From an uncultured Clostridia bacterium (GTDB lineage: Bacteria > Bacillota > Clostridia > UBA1381 > UBA9506): a DNA stretch of 64,000 nt. The position numbers and the translations under genes are program-made. Shown in pieces: positions 1-10,086 of the stretch. The stretch lies in contig CALYAO010000063.1 in NCBI GenBank assembly GCA_944393605.1, forward strand, positions 46,899 to 110,898. Reading direction: 5' to 3'. The first letter of the stretch is position 1, and every line of letters starts with the position of its first letter. The notes beneath the pieces are model-generated. The model was not told the DNA's origin. It worked only from the letters and a program-made list of their open reading frames with translations, and did no database searches.

Positions 1-338
1 CAATCCGTATACGTTTCATTGGGACTGAGCGAACCATCACCACCCGATGCGTCTACGTCAAAGGACGAAACCAGCACGATAACCTCATCTGCGCCGTATC
101 TTTGCGCAAACTCCATATATCCTTCCAGCTTCTCATCGCCGTAATAGGTGATCTCGGTGAGGGTGCAGCCCGAAAAAACGCGTTTGAAATATTGAAGGGT
201 TTCAACAATGGCAGCTTGTATCTCTTCCTCTGTATAGATTTCTGAGTGAAAATCGGAAATGTATCCGTTGTCTACCTTGCCGCCTTCGGTTGACCCAAAG
301 GCCAGTAACAGCAAGAGAACCGTCGCAATGACCTTCAT
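1..338 (-). CDS. Small secreted protein, C-terminus cut by window edge
   Basis: An open frame runs from ATG 338 leftwards off the window, about 112 codons. The first 16 residues after the start are hydrophobic (VIATVLLLLLAFG), which suggests export; no lipobox cysteine is seen. Later come an E/I-rich helix, a GCTLTE segment and an acidic FDVDASGGDGSLSPN stretch. I remember this pattern from short uncharacterised Clostridia proteins (DUF4829-like), but the family name is uncertain. An AAGGTGAT Shine-Dalgarno seven bases upstream favours ATG 338 over ATG 347. Function unknown. Confidence 0.7.
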   Translation of the reverse strand, partial: MKVIATVLLLLLAFGSTEGGKVDNGYISDFHSEIYTEEEIQAAIVETLQYFKRVFSGCTLTEITYYGDEKLEGYMEFAQRYGADEVIVLVSSFDVDASGGDGSLSPNETYTD

Positions 339-428
339 GAGAAGCATCACCTTTCCATTTGACGATCATCCAAAAACGGGGCATCATCCTTTTGCCGCTC
401 AGTTTCCACAAACTGTTGTATTTTCCCC

Positions 429-457
429 ATCATACCATACTTTCCCTTTCTGAGCAA
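429..457 (-). promoter_or_regulatory. Sigma-A promoter for the gene at 1-338
   Basis: On the minus strand TTGCTC (452-457) and TATGAT (429-434) are separated by exactly 17 bases and lie about 90 bases before ATG 338. The rest of 339-591 holds the glgB leader; a TATACT at 561-566 could be a glgB -10, but it has no good -35 and leaves almost no room before the ribosome binding site. Confidence 0.5.
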
Positions 458-591
458 CATCAAATTCTTGTAAATCGTGAAAATCTGTGTTAGTCGAAGG
501 AAAAAATGGGGAAAATATATAGTAATAGCAATGTGGGACATACATCGGACCAAAGCAGCGTATACTGAAACAGAAAGGGAGGTACGACAGG

Positions 592-2625
592 ATGAAAAAC
601 ACGGCAAACAGCGATGGGGCAACCAAGACGCAGATTGCGCAGTTCCTGGGCGGGACAAGCCACCGCGCCTATGAACTGCTGGGGGCGCATCCCGCCAGGC
701 GGGGCAAAAAAGATGGATATGCCTTCTGTGTCTGGGCGCCCAACGCCCAAAGCGTCAGCGTGGTATGTGACGCAAACAACTGGGACGAGACCGCAGACAC
801 CATGCAGCCCGTCGGAGACACGGGGCTCTGGGAGACCTTTATTGCGGACGTGCCCGAGGGCATGTGTTATAAGTACCATGTGATTGGCGCGGTGGGAGAC
901 GCGGTGTTAAAAAGCGACCCATACGGATTTTCCTCCGAGATGCGGCCGCACGACGCTTCCCTCACCGCCTCTTTGTCGGGATACAAATGGGGCGACAGCA
1001 AGTGGATGGCAGCCCGCGCCAAAACGCCGCCCTATGACAAGCCCTTAAACATCTATGAGCTCCACCCCGGCTCCTGGCGCCGCAAGCACGAGATGACCGA
1101 CATGGGGGAGCAAAAGTTTTATACCTTCCGGGAGCTGGCAGACCTGCTGGTGCCCTATGTCAAGGAGATGGGGTATACCCATGTGGAGCTGCTGCCCATC
1201 GCGGAGCATCCATACGACGCATCGTGGGGATACCAGATCGTGGGGCACTATGCCATCACGGGCCGATATGGGACGCCGCAGGATTTTATGTATTTTGTGG
1301 ACACGCTGCACCAAAACGGCATCGGCGTCATCGTGGACTGGGTGCCCGCCCATTTTCCGCGGGATGCACACGGTCTTTCCACCTTTGACGGCACCCACCT
1401 CTACGAATACCAGGATGCCCGCATCGGGGAGCACAAAGAGTGGGGGACGCTGGTGTTTGACTTTGGCAAAAACGAGGTCATCTCCTACCTGGTGTCAAAC
1501 GCCTATTTCTGGCTGGACAAGTACCATGTGGACGGGCTGCGGGCGGATGCGGTCTCCAGCATGCTGTACCTAGACTATGGCAGGAATCCAGGCGAATGGC
1601 TCCCCAACGCACAGGGGGGCAATGAAAACTTCGAGGCCGTTAAACTCTTGCAGACCGTCAACAAGGCCGTTTTTGCGGACTTTCCCAACATCCTCATGAT
1701 CGCGGAGGAATCCACCACCTGGCCTCTGGTGACCCGCCCGGTGGACGTCGGCGGGCTGGGCTTCAACTTCAAGTGGGACATGGGCTGGATGAACGACACA
1801 CTTCGATACATGGAAGTGGACCCCATCGACCGCCGCTATTACCACAAGCTCCTCACCTTCTCTATGATGTATGCCTTCTCGGAGAACTACATTTTGCCCC
1901 TCTCCCATGACGAGGTGGTCCATGGCAAGCATTCCATGCTGAATAAGATGTTTGGCGAATATGAAGAAAAATTCGCGGGCCTGCGCGCCTGTTATGGGTA
2001 CATGATGGCGCATCCCGGCAAGAAGCTCAGCTTCATGGGCAACGAATTCGGGCAGTTTGACGAATGGCGGTTTGACCGGGAGCTGGACTGGATGGTGCTG
2101 GATTATGAGAGTCACCGGCGCATGAAAAAATTCTCCAAGGCGCTGAATGCCTTCTACAAGGACCAGCCCGCGCTGTGGCAGATTGAGGACAGCTGGGACG
2201 GGTTCCGGTGGATCAACCCCAACGATGCCGACCACAACGTCCTCACCTTCCTCCGCATGGGCAAGAAAAAGGCGGATACGCTGCTGTGCGTCCTAAACTT
2301 CGCGGGTCGTGCCTGGGGCTATTACCGGGTGGGCGTCCCCGAGGCGGGAGAATACCAAATTTTGCTAAATTCCGATGACAAGGCATACGGCGGAGGCGGC
2401 ATGCTGCGCAAGAAGACCTATAAGGCGCAGGCCGAGCCGTGGGACGGGTTCTCACACTCCATTGTGCTCAAGCTGCCGCCCCTGTCCTGCCTGTTTTTGC
2501 AACACAAAAAATCCGCCGCCAAGGGCAAATCCGCGGCCGCCAAACCGCCCGACAAGGCGGAAAAACCCACACGGCGCTCCAAAAAAACAACCGCAGAGAA
2601 TTCCAATGACCATACACAGGAGTGA
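592..2625 (+). CDS. glgB: 1,4-alpha-glucan branching enzyme
   Basis: Makes the alpha-1,6 branches of glycogen in the cytoplasm; GH13 family. 677 residues, in the usual range. An N-terminal CBM48-like segment ([11 protein letters not shown]) precedes the TIM barrel. Catalytic motifs: region I around residue 247 (VDWVPAHFP), nucleophile D319 in GLRADAV, acid/base E372 in MIAEEST, and SHDEV at 438-442. The last 40 residues form a Lys/Ala-rich basic tail beyond the catalytic domain, unusual for the family and probably disordered. ATG 592 follows GGGAGG at 577-582. First gene of a five-gene glycogen operon; its stop abuts the glgC leader. Confidence 0.97.
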   Translation: MKNTANSDGATKTQIAQFLGGTSHRAYELLGAHPARRGKKDGYAFCVWAPNAQSVSVVCDANNWDETADTMQPVGDTGLWETFIADVPEGMCYKYHVIGAVGDAVLKSDPYGFSSEMRPHDASLTASLSGYKWGDSKWMAARAKTPPYDKPLNIYELHPGSWRRKHEMTDMGEQKFYTFRELADLLVPYVKEMGYTHVELLPIAEHPYDASWGYQIVGHYAITGRYGTPQDFMYFVDTLHQNGIGVIVDWVPAHFPRDAHGLSTFDGTHLYEYQDARIGEHKEWGTLVFDFGKNEVISYLVSNAYFWLDKYHVDGLRADAVSSMLYLDYGRNPGEWLPNAQGGNENFEAVKLLQTVNKAVFADFPNILMIAEESTTWPLVTRPVDVGGLGFNFKWDMGWMNDTLRYMEVDPIDRRYYHKLLTFSMMYAFSENYILPLSHDEVVHGKHSMLNKMFGEYEEKFAGLRACYGYMMAHPGKKLSFMGNEFGQFDEWRFDRELDWMVLDYESHRRMKKFSKALNAFYKDQPALWQIEDSWDGFRWINPNDADHNVLTFLRMGKKKADTLLCVLNFAGRAWGYYRVGVPEAGEYQILLNSDDKAYGGGGMLRKKTYKAQAEPWDGFSHSIVLKLPPLSCLFLQHKKSAAKGKSAAAKPPDKAEKPTRRSKKTTAENSNDHTQE

Positions 2626-2630
2626 ACCAC

Positions 2631-3848
2631 ATGAAACCAAAACGCTGTATCGCCATGATTTTGGCGGGCGGCCAGGGGAGCCGGCTGGGGCTGCTCACCA
2701 AGACCCTCGCCAAACCCGCCGTCCACTTCGGCGGCAAGTACCGCATCATTGACTTTCCGCTCTCCAACTGCGTCCATTCAGGCCTGGACACGGTCGGCGT
2801 CCTGACACAGTATCAGCCGCTGGAGCTCAACACCTACATCGGCAACGGCAAGCCTTGGGACCTCGACCGCAACAACGGGGGCGTGTTTGTGCTCCCGCCC
2901 TACGTCAAAAAGGAACGCGGGGAGTGGTATAAGGGGACGGCCAACGCCATCTTCCAAAACGCCGGCTTCATCGAACAGTTTGACCCCGAATATGTGCTCA
3001 TCCTGTCGGGGGACCACGTGTATAAGATGCACTACGGCAACATGATTGATTTTCACGAGGCCAGCGGCGCGGATGCGACCATCGGCGTCATCCGGGTGCC
3101 CTTGGAGGAGGCCAGCCGGTTTGGAATCATGAACACGGATGAGACGGGCCGTATCATCGAATTTGAGGAAAAGCCCAAAGCACCCAAAAATGACCTGGCG
3201 TCCATGGGCATCTACGTGTTTACATGGCAGAAGCTCAAAAAATATCTGCTGGAAGACGAGCAGGATGAGCAATCTTCCAACGACTTCGGCAAGGACATCA
3301 TCCCCCGCATGCTCGCGGGCGGCGAAAAGCTCATGGCACATCGGTTTGACGGATACTGGAAGGACGTCGGGACCATCGCGAGCCTGTGGGAGGCCAACAT
3401 GGACCTGGTGTCCTGCCTGCCCAAGTTTAACCTCTATGACCGGGAGTGGCGCATCTTCAGCCGCAACCCCGCCCTTCCGCCCCACTACGTCGCCGCCACC
3501 GCGCATGTCCAAAACGTGTGCATCACCGAAGGATGCGTGGTGCGGGGCACGGTGGAGCGATCGGTGCTGTTTGAGGGCGTGGAGGTGGAAGAGGGCGCGC
3601 GCGTCTCTGATTCCATCCTGATGCCATACACGAAAGTGGCCAAGAACGCCGTGGTGGAACGCAGCATCGTGGATGCGAGCACGGTGATCGGGGAAGCGAG
3701 CCACATTGGCAGCGAACAGTCCAACTGCGGCGACTTCCGGAGCGATTACTGCACCGACGGCATCACGCTCATCGGCAGCAACCTGTTCATCGGCGCAGGC
3801 GTTTCGGTTGCCCGCGGCAGCATGGTGGACCGGAATCTGATGGTGTAA
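2631..3848 (+). CDS. glgC: Glucose-1-phosphate adenylyltransferase, catalytic subunit
   Basis: Forms ADP-glucose from ATP and glucose-1-phosphate, the committed step of bacterial glycogen synthesis. 405 residues. The nucleotidyltransferase signature [10 protein letters not shown] sits at residues 11-20, followed by [16 protein letters not shown] and the sugar-binding FEEKPKAP motif; the C-terminal third is a left-handed beta-helix. ATG 2631 lies eight bases after AGGAG at 2618-2622; an in-frame GTG at 2622 overlaps the glgB stop and is less likely. Paired with GlgD downstream, as in other Bacillota where GlgC and GlgD form one heteromeric enzyme. Confidence 0.97.
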   Translation: MKPKRCIAMILAGGQGSRLGLLTKTLAKPAVHFGGKYRIIDFPLSNCVHSGLDTVGVLTQYQPLELNTYIGNGKPWDLDRNNGGVFVLPPYVKKERGEWYKGTANAIFQNAGFIEQFDPEYVLILSGDHVYKMHYGNMIDFHEASGADATIGVIRVPLEEASRFGIMNTDETGRIIEFEEKPKAPKNDLASMGIYVFTWQKLKKYLLEDEQDEQSSNDFGKDIIPRMLAGGEKLMAHRFDGYWKDVGTIASLWEANMDLVSCLPKFNLYDREWRIFSRNPALPPHYVAATAHVQNVCITEGCVVRGTVERSVLFEGVEVEEGARVSDSILMPYTKVAKNAVVERSIVDASTVIGEASHIGSEQSNCGDFRSDYCTDGITLIGSNLFIGAGVSVARGSMVDRNLMV

Positions 3849-3860
3849 GGAGGGATCGTC

Positions 3861-4976
3861 ATGAAAAATGCCATGGGAATCATCTTCACCGACCGGGACG
3901 AATACCGCTTAAGCCAGCTCACACAGAAGCGTGCCGCGGCGGCGCTGCCCATTGCGAGCCGATACCGGCTCATTGACTTCACGCTGTCCAATATGGTAAA
4001 TGCTGGAATTATCAACGTGGGTGTCCCCACCCAGTCCAACTACTCCTCCCTCATGGACCATCTGGGAACGGGCAGTGAATGGGACCTCGCCCGCAAGAAT
4101 TACGGGCTGTTTATCCTGCCCCCCTTTGTGAGCCAGGGCAGCATGACGGGCGCACGGGGAGACATCGACGTGCTGTACGGCATCCTGCCCTACATCCGCC
4201 GGTCCTCCCAAAAGTATGTCCTGCTGGCGGACGGCAACCTCATCTACAACATGAACTACTGTGACATCCAGCGGTTTCACAGGGACACAAACGCGGATAT
4301 CACGCTGCTGTACAACCACATTGATCCGGCGGGAGAGCCCTCCCGGTACACCATGCTGACGGTGGAAGAGGACGGCCGGGTGACCGACGTTGAGGAGCGC
4401 CCGGGGCACACGGGCCGAACAAGCGCATACATGAATGTCATGCTGTTGGAGAAATCTCTGCTGGAGGCCCTCATCGAAGGGTGCGTCGCCCGCGGGGAGC
4501 ATGACCTCGTGATGGACGTTTTGGTCAAAAATACAAACAACCTGCGCATCTTTGGCTTTCCTTACCGCGGCTACGTGGGCCGGGTGGACTCGGTCGAATC
4601 CTATTTTCAGATCAACATGGATCTTTTGGACCCCGACATTCGCCGGGAGCTGTTCAACCCCAACAACCCCGTGTATACCAAGGTGAAGGACAACGTTCCG
4701 GCCAAGCACGGGGAGTGGGCGGATGTCAAGAACAGCCTCATCGCGGACGGCTGCATTGTGGACGGCCGCGTGGAGAACTCCATCCTGTTCCGCGGCGTTC
4801 AGGTGCGAAGAGGCGCGGTCATCCGCAATTCCATCGTCATGCAGGACAGCTACATCCATGAGGACTGTGAGCTGGACTGCGCGGTAATTGATAAAAACGT
4901 GCACATCCGGGAGGATGTGCGGCTGGTCGGGCAGCCGAGCTATCCCGTCATCATCCCCAAGGGCGCAACGGTTTGA
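3861..4976 (+). CDS. glgD: Glucose-1-phosphate adenylyltransferase, regulatory-type subunit
   Basis: GlgC paralogue of 371 residues. The N-terminus reads MGIIFTDRDEYRLSQLT and lacks the GGxGxRL nucleotide loop of GlgC, the hallmark of GlgD, which in Bacillota modulates GlgC rather than acting alone. RYRLIDFTLSNM is retained, as is the hexapeptide beta-helix region (VENSILFRGV, RNSIVMQDS). It starts 12 bases after the glgC stop behind AGGAGGG. Role as regulatory partner is family knowledge; the loop loss is seen directly. Confidence 0.95.
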   Translation: MKNAMGIIFTDRDEYRLSQLTQKRAAAALPIASRYRLIDFTLSNMVNAGIINVGVPTQSNYSSLMDHLGTGSEWDLARKNYGLFILPPFVSQGSMTGARGDIDVLYGILPYIRRSSQKYVLLADGNLIYNMNYCDIQRFHRDTNADITLLYNHIDPAGEPSRYTMLTVEEDGRVTDVEERPGHTGRTSAYMNVMLLEKSLLEALIEGCVARGEHDLVMDVLVKNTNNLRIFGFPYRGYVGRVDSVESYFQINMDLLDPDIRRELFNPNNPVYTKVKDNVPAKHGEWADVKNSLIADGCIVDGRVENSILFRGVQVRRGAVIRNSIVMQDSYIHEDCELDCAVIDKNVHIREDVRLVGQPSYPVIIPKGATV

Positions 4977-5011
4977 CAACACAAAATCTACAAACAAAGG
5001 AGGGGACAGAC

Positions 5012-6454
5012 ATGAAGATCCTATTGGCATCGGCGGAGGTGGCACCCTTTGCCAAGGTGGGCGGCCTTGCAGACGTCGTGGGCGCGCTCCCCAAGGAGCT
5101 GGTGAGCAAAGGGGCGGATGCCCGCGTCATCCTGCCCAAGTACGGCGCCATTCCCCACGACTATGTCGCGCGCATGACCTACCTCACCAGCATCTATGTG
5201 CAGCTGGGCTGGCGCAACCAGTATTGCGGGGTGTTTAGCCTGGTGCATGAAGGTGTCACGTTTTACTTTGTGGACAACGAGTTCTATTTCGGCGGGGACT
5301 ATGTATACGGCGGCGGGGAGTATGAGCTGGAAAAGTATGCGTTCTTCGCGAAGGCGGTTTTATCCCTGCTCAAGGTGATTGACTTCCGGCCCGACGTGAT
5401 CCATGCCAACGACTGGCACACGGGGATGATCCCCGTGCTGCTAAATGCCTATTTCCAGAACGACCCCTTCTACCATGGGATCAAGACGGTCTTTACCATC
5501 CACAACCTTGCGTTTCAGGGCATCTTCCCCATCGGGGCTGTCCAGGAGATGCTGGGGCTGGATGACAGCTTCTTTACGGCCGATAAATTGGAATATTATG
5601 GAAACTGTAACTTCTTAAAAGGCGGGCTGGTCTATTCCGACATCATCACAACCGTGAGCCCCACCTACCGCAACGAGATCCAGGACCCCTACTTTGGGGA
5701 GGGCATGGAAGGGCTGCTAAAGGCGCGGGACAACGCCTTCTACGGCATCACAAACGGCATTGACTATGTGGAATACAACCCCCGCACGGACGACTACATC
5801 GCCCACAATTACGGGAAAATACGGGTCTATGACGCCAAGCCCATGAACAAGTGCGACCTGCAGGCACAGGTTGGGCTGCCTGTGGACGGCGGCAAGTTCA
5901 CGGTTGGCATGGTGTCCCGCCTGACCGATCAGAAGGGGCTGTGCCTGCTGGAATTTGTCATGGAGGAGCTGTGCGGGATGGACCTCCAGCTCATCGTGCT
6001 GGGGACGGGGGAGGAGCGGTATGAGAACATGTTCCGGCACTACCGCTATCTCCACGGGGACAAGGTCTCCGCCTCCATCCGCTTTGACAACGCCCTCGCA
6101 CACAAGATCTATGCGGGCTGTGACGCATTTTTGATGCCGTCACGGTTTGAGCCCTGCGGCCTGTCCCAGCTCATCGCCATGCGGTATGGGACGCTGCCCA
6201 TCGTCCGGGAGACGGGGGGATTAAAAGACACCGTATCCCCCTACAACCAGTTTACGGGGGAAGGGACGGGCTTCTCCTTTGCCTACTTCAACGCGCATGA
6301 CATGCTGCACACGATCGCCTATGCGCAGTCGGTGTACTACAACAACCGGGAGGCCTGGAACCACCTCATCTACAACGCCATGTGCGCCAACTTCTCGTGG
6401 GATGCGTCGGCGGACAACTACCTCTATCTGTATGACAAGCTGACGGGTGCATAA
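5012..6454 (+). CDS. glgA: Glycogen synthase (ADP-glucose dependent)
   Basis: Extends alpha-1,4-glucan from ADP-glucose; GT5 family. 480 residues. The KVGGLADV substrate loop is at residues 15-22; HANDWHTG and TIHNLAFQG follow in the N-terminal Rossmann domain, and MPSRFEPCGLSQLIAMRYG with RETGGLKDTV in the C-terminal domain. ATG 5012 has a strong AAAGGAGGGG eight bases upstream, so the upstream in-frame TTG at 4973 is rejected. Fourth gene of the glg operon. Confidence 0.97.
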   Translation: MKILLASAEVAPFAKVGGLADVVGALPKELVSKGADARVILPKYGAIPHDYVARMTYLTSIYVQLGWRNQYCGVFSLVHEGVTFYFVDNEFYFGGDYVYGGGEYELEKYAFFAKAVLSLLKVIDFRPDVIHANDWHTGMIPVLLNAYFQNDPFYHGIKTVFTIHNLAFQGIFPIGAVQEMLGLDDSFFTADKLEYYGNCNFLKGGLVYSDIITTVSPTYRNEIQDPYFGEGMEGLLKARDNAFYGITNGIDYVEYNPRTDDYIAHNYGKIRVYDAKPMNKCDLQAQVGLPVDGGKFTVGMVSRLTDQKGLCLLEFVMEELCGMDLQLIVLGTGEERYENMFRHYRYLHGDKVSASIRFDNALAHKIYAGCDAFLMPSRFEPCGLSQLIAMRYGTLPIVRETGGLKDTVSPYNQFTGEGTGFSFAYFNAHDMLHTIAYAQSVYYNNREAWNHLIYNAMCANFSWDASADNYLYLYDKLTGA

Positions 6455-6517
6455 ACACAGCAAAGCGGGGCGTTTGTCCCGATGGACCCATACCAACCAG
6501 GATAGGAGCGAAACCAA

Positions 6518-8917
6518 ATGTCACAGGAACTCAAGCAGGAAATTACCGGAAAACTCAGGCGCTACTTCGGCAAAAAGCTCTCGGACGCCAACGACATGCA
6601 GCTGTATATCGCATGCGCGTCCACCGTCCGGGACCGCATGATGGAACAGTGGACCCAGTCACAGGAGCTAGACGGCAAAAAGCTCTACTACCTATCCTTT
6701 GAATTTTTGATGGGGCGGTCGCTGGGCAATAACCTCATCAATCTGGGGCTGCTAGACGAATACAAGGAAACCTTTTCGGAGCTCGGGCTGGACTTTAACC
6801 GCATGGAGGAGATGGAGTCGGATGCGGGGCTGGGCAACGGCGGCCTGGGCCGCCTGGCGGCATGTTACATCGACTCGCTCACCACGCTGGGCATCCCGGC
6901 CTATGGCAGCACCATCCGGTATCAATACGGGCTGTTCAAGCAGAAAATCGTCGAGGGGTATCAGATCGAGCTGCCCGACCCCTGGCTGGAGGACGGCAAC
7001 GTCTGGGAGATCCCCTGCCCCGAGGAGCAGGTGGAGGTGAAGTTTGAAGGGGAGGTGTTCTCCGAGCTCGTAGACGGCCGCCTGGCCTTCCGGCACGTGA
7101 ATGCCAAGACCATCCTCGCCGTCCCCTACGACATGCCCATCTGCGGGTATGACTCGGGTCTCATCAACACCCTCCGCATGTGGGCGGCGCGGTCTCCGCG
7201 GTATATCAACATGGAGGACTTTAACCAGGGGGAGTATCTAAAGGCCATGGAGGAGAAAACCCTCGCGGAGGTCATCTCAGAGGTGCTCTATCCCGGGGAT
7301 CACAACACGGAGGGCAAATCTCTCCGGCTCAAACAGCAGTATTTCTTCGTGTCCGCCACCATGCAGTGGATCGTGCGTGATTATATCAAGCGGCATGGCA
7401 GCGACCTCACCCGGCTGCCCGAGAAGGTGGTGGTCCAGATCAACGACACCCATCCGGCCCTTGCCATCCCCGAGCTCATGCGCATCTTAATGGATGAGCA
7501 CGGCATGGGGTGGGATGGCGCGTTCGGCGTCGCAAACAAGGTGTTTGCCTACACCAACCACACCGTCATGAGCGAGGCGCTGGAGAAGTGGCCCAAGAAC
7601 CTGTTTGAACCCCTGCTGCCCCGCATCTACCTCATCGTGGAGGAGCTCAATCGCCGGCTGCTCGCCGACTTGGAGCACATCTACCCGCGGGACACCCAGA
7701 AGCACGAATATATGGCCATCCTGTCCCATGGACACGTCAACATGGCCAATCTGTGTCTGTATGTGTGCAGCGCGGTGAACGGCGTCTCCCGCCTGCACAC
7801 CAAGATCCTGACCGAAGACATCTTCCGGGACTACTATAACGTCGCCCCCGAGAAGTTCCATGCCATCACCAACGGCGTCACGTTTCGGCGGTGGCTCCGG
7901 CTTGCAAACCCCGGGCTGGACGGCCTCATCACCCAGACGGTGGGAGATGTGATGCGGGACAGTGACCGGCTAAAGGAGCTCCTCTCCCGCCGGGAAGACG
8001 ATGCGTTCCTTGCGGCATACCGGGATGTGAAACAGGAGAACAAGCGGCAGCTTGCGGCCTATATCCGGGAGCACAACGGCTTTGACGTGGATGCATCTTC
8101 CCTCTTTGACGTGCAGGTCAAGCGGCTGCACGAATACAAGCGCCAGCTGTTAAATGCCCTGCACATCCTGTCTCTCTACTTTGAGATCAAGGACAACCCA
8201 GAGGGCGATTTCACGCCCCGCACCTTTATCTTCGGCGCCAAATCCTCCCCGAGCTACCACCGGGCCAAGCTCATCATCAAGCTGGTAAACAGCGTTGCGG
8301 ACCTCGTGAACCGCGACCCCGTGGTGCGGGAGAAGATGAAGGTGGTCTTTATTGAGAACTACGGCGTCTCCATCGCGCAAAAAATCGTCGCGGCGGCGGA
8401 TGTCAGCGAACAGATCTCCACCGCGGGCATGGAGGCATCGGGGACGGGCAACATGAAGCTCATGCTAAACGGCGCCGTGACGGTGGGAACGCTGGACGGT
8501 GCGAACGTGGAGATCAGCGAGCTGGTTGGGCTAGGCAACATCTATCTGTTCGGCCTCCGTGACTACGAGGTTGCGGATTACAAGCGGTACAACAACAATG
8601 CGCAGGCGGTGGTGCAGTCCGACCCCATGCTCGCGCGCGTGGTGGATGCGCTCACAAACGGCCTGCTCTGCCCCGAAAAGCCGGGCCTGTTCCGGGAGAT
8701 TGCGAACTCCCTGCTGTACGGGGATTATGGCTATGCCGACCCCTATATGGTGCTGCGGGACTTTGCGGACTACCGTGCGGCGCACAAGCGCATCGCGGCG
8801 GACTACCGGGACACGCGCGCCTGGACGCAAAAGGCGCTCACCAACACCGCCATGGCGGGGTATTTCTCCAGCGACCGCAGCGTTCGGGAATACAACGAGA
8901 AGATCTGGCATATCTAA
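6518..8917 (+). CDS. glgP: Glycogen/starch/alpha-glucan phosphorylase
   Basis: Releases glucose-1-phosphate from glycogen with a pyridoxal phosphate cofactor; GT35 family, 799 residues, normal length. Visible motifs include LSFEFLMGR near the N-terminus, DAGLGNGGLGRLAAC, and the cofactor site EASGTGNMKLMLNGA with Schiff-base lysine K647. Starts behind TAGGAGCG. Having the degradative enzyme as last gene of the synthesis operon is common in Clostridia and suggests coordinated turnover of the store. A strong terminator follows at once. Confidence 0.97.
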   Translation: MSQELKQEITGKLRRYFGKKLSDANDMQLYIACASTVRDRMMEQWTQSQELDGKKLYYLSFEFLMGRSLGNNLINLGLLDEYKETFSELGLDFNRMEEMESDAGLGNGGLGRLAACYIDSLTTLGIPAYGSTIRYQYGLFKQKIVEGYQIELPDPWLEDGNVWEIPCPEEQVEVKFEGEVFSELVDGRLAFRHVNAKTILAVPYDMPICGYDSGLINTLRMWAARSPRYINMEDFNQGEYLKAMEEKTLAEVISEVLYPGDHNTEGKSLRLKQQYFFVSATMQWIVRDYIKRHGSDLTRLPEKVVVQINDTHPALAIPELMRILMDEHGMGWDGAFGVANKVFAYTNHTVMSEALEKWPKNLFEPLLPRIYLIVEELNRRLLADLEHIYPRDTQKHEYMAILSHGHVNMANLCLYVCSAVNGVSRLHTKILTEDIFRDYYNVAPEKFHAITNGVTFRRWLRLANPGLDGLITQTVGDVMRDSDRLKELLSRREDDAFLAAYRDVKQENKRQLAAYIREHNGFDVDASSLFDVQVKRLHEYKRQLLNALHILSLYFEIKDNPEGDFTPRTFIFGAKSSPSYHRAKLIIKLVNSVADLVNRDPVVREKMKVVFIENYGVSIAQKIVAAADVSEQISTAGMEASGTGNMKLMLNGAVTVGTLDGANVEISELVGLGNIYLFGLRDYEVADYKRYNNNAQAVVQSDPMLARVVDALTNGLLCPEKPGLFREIANSLLYGDYGYADPYMVLRDFADYRAAHKRIAADYRDTRAWTQKALTNTAMAGYFSSDRSVREYNEKIWHI

Positions 8918-8930
8918 ATAAGATTTTACC

Positions 8931-8968
8931 AAAAAGCCCCATCCAGCCTATGTGGATGGGGCTTTTTT
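8931..8968 (+). terminator. Intrinsic terminator of the glg operon
   Basis: A perfect stem (AAGCCCCATCCA paired with TGGATGGGGCTT) ends in TTTTTT, starting 14 bases after the glgP stop. Confidence 0.93.
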
Positions 8969-9100
8969 GCGCCGTTTTTCCCCTACTGCCCGCTTTTGCG
9001 GCAGGGCTTTCTGCCAAGGACCGGCACGTCTTTGGCCCCCATGGCACCGCCCTTGTCCGACTCGCTTCGGCAGCGCTCTACAAAAAAATAAATTTTCCTC

Positions 9101-9129
9101 TATACATTCCGCCCCCGATGTGCTATAAT
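9101..9129 (+). promoter_or_regulatory. Sigma-A promoter for the oxidoreductase cluster
   Basis: TATACA (9101-9106) and a perfect TATAAT (9124-9129), spacer 17. About 38 bases before the ATG at 9168. The DNA between the glgP terminator and here (8969-9100) shows no gene. Confidence 0.7.
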
Positions 9130-9167
9130 GATTCTGATAACCAATGTGATACAAAGTGAGGTGCCCT

Positions 9168-9827
9168 ATGAATCCGATCCATCTCTTTTGCGGCCACTAT
9201 GGCAGCGGAAAGACCGAAGTCGCCATTGACGACGCCATCCGCCTGCGCCGGGATTACAACCGAGTGATCATCGTGGATCTGGACATCGTGAACCCCTACT
9301 TTCGTACCGTGGATGCGCGGGAAAAGCTGACCGCGCTGGGCATCGAGGTGCTGTCCTCCGAATTTGCGGGCAGCAACGTGGATATCCCCTCCCTGCCGCC
9401 CGACATCCTAAAGGTCTTCTGTGACCCCGATGCGGCGGTGGTCTTCGATGTGGGCGGGGATGACGACGGCGCCATCGCGCTGGGCCAGTATTTCCCCTAC
9501 TTCAAAGAACACCCGTATGCGATGTATCTGGTCGCAAATGTATACCGGCCGCTGACCGGGACAGCGGACGAGCTCATGGAGATGCTCACCCGCATCCAGG
9601 CGGTGTCGCGGCTGCAGTTTACGGGGCTGATCAACAATGCCAACCTCGCACAGCTGACCACAGCGCAGCATGTCCTGCACGGGCAGACAGTGCTTCGAGG
9701 CGTGACAGAAAAAACGGGCCTGCCCGTTTCCTATACCTGCGTGGACGAGTCCATCGCAGATACCCTGCCGGCGGAGATTACAGGTGAAATTCGCCCCATC
9801 CACCGGCACCTGAAACTTCAGTTTTAA
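9168..9827 (+). CDS. P-loop ATPase next to oxidoreductase genes
   Basis: 219-residue cytoplasmic protein with Walker A GHYGSGKT at residues 9-16, a VDLDIVNPYF segment reminiscent of SIMIBI/MinD-type ATPases, and a Walker B-like VVFDVGGDD. The exact role is unknown. Similar ATPases sit beside 2-oxoacid:ferredoxin oxidoreductase genes in Clostridia, which hints at a maturation or regulatory role, but that is inference from context. ATG 9168 follows GTGAGGTG; the in-frame GTG 9156 overlaps that site and is not favoured. 27 bases separate it from the ferredoxin-like gene. Confidence 0.85.
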   Translation: MNPIHLFCGHYGSGKTEVAIDDAIRLRRDYNRVIIVDLDIVNPYFRTVDAREKLTALGIEVLSSEFAGSNVDIPSLPPDILKVFCDPDAAVVFDVGGDDDGAIALGQYFPYFKEHPYAMYLVANVYRPLTGTADELMEMLTRIQAVSRLQFTGLINNANLAQLTTAQHVLHGQTVLRGVTEKTGLPVSYTCVDESIADTLPAEITGEIRPIHRHLKLQF

Positions 9828-9854
9828 ATCGTAAACATTTTGGAGGTGTTATAC

Positions 9855-10061
9855 ATGGCAAAGGTTGTTTTCAATGAGGAGAAATGCAAGGGGTGTTACC
9901 TCTGTGTTGCCGCCTGCCCGCGCAAGATTGTAAAAGTCGCGGAAGACCGCATGAACACAAAGGGCTTCCGTCCCGCTACTGTAGAGGAGCAGGACAAGTG
10001 CATCGGCTGCGCGATGTGCGCGACGACGTGCCCCGACTGCGTCATTGAAGTCTATAAATAG
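9855..10061 (+). CDS. 4Fe-4S ferredoxin-type delta subunit of 2-oxoacid oxidoreductase
   Basis: 68 residues with two complete 4Fe-4S cluster motifs, CKGCYLCVAACP near the start and CIGCAMCATTCP near the end, separated by a short helix. This is the standard small electron-transfer subunit (VorD/KorD/PorD type) passing electrons from the thiamine centre to ferredoxin. ATG 9855 lies behind TGGAGGTG. Followed directly by the alpha-type and TPP-binding subunits. Confidence 0.93.
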   Translation: MAKVVFNEEKCKGCYLCVAACPRKIVKVAEDRMNTKGFRPATVEEQDKCIGCAMCATTCPDCVIEVYK

Positions 10062-10086
10062 AGAATCATGAATAGGAGTGACATAC

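Noticed and set aside
561..566. TATACT as the glgB -10
   Set aside because: No acceptable -35 at 16-18 bases and the predicted start would fall at the ribosome binding site; left as a remark only.
8969..9100. Small frames between the glg terminator and the next promoter
   Set aside because: Short frames on both strands have no ribosome sites and only extend shadows of glgP.
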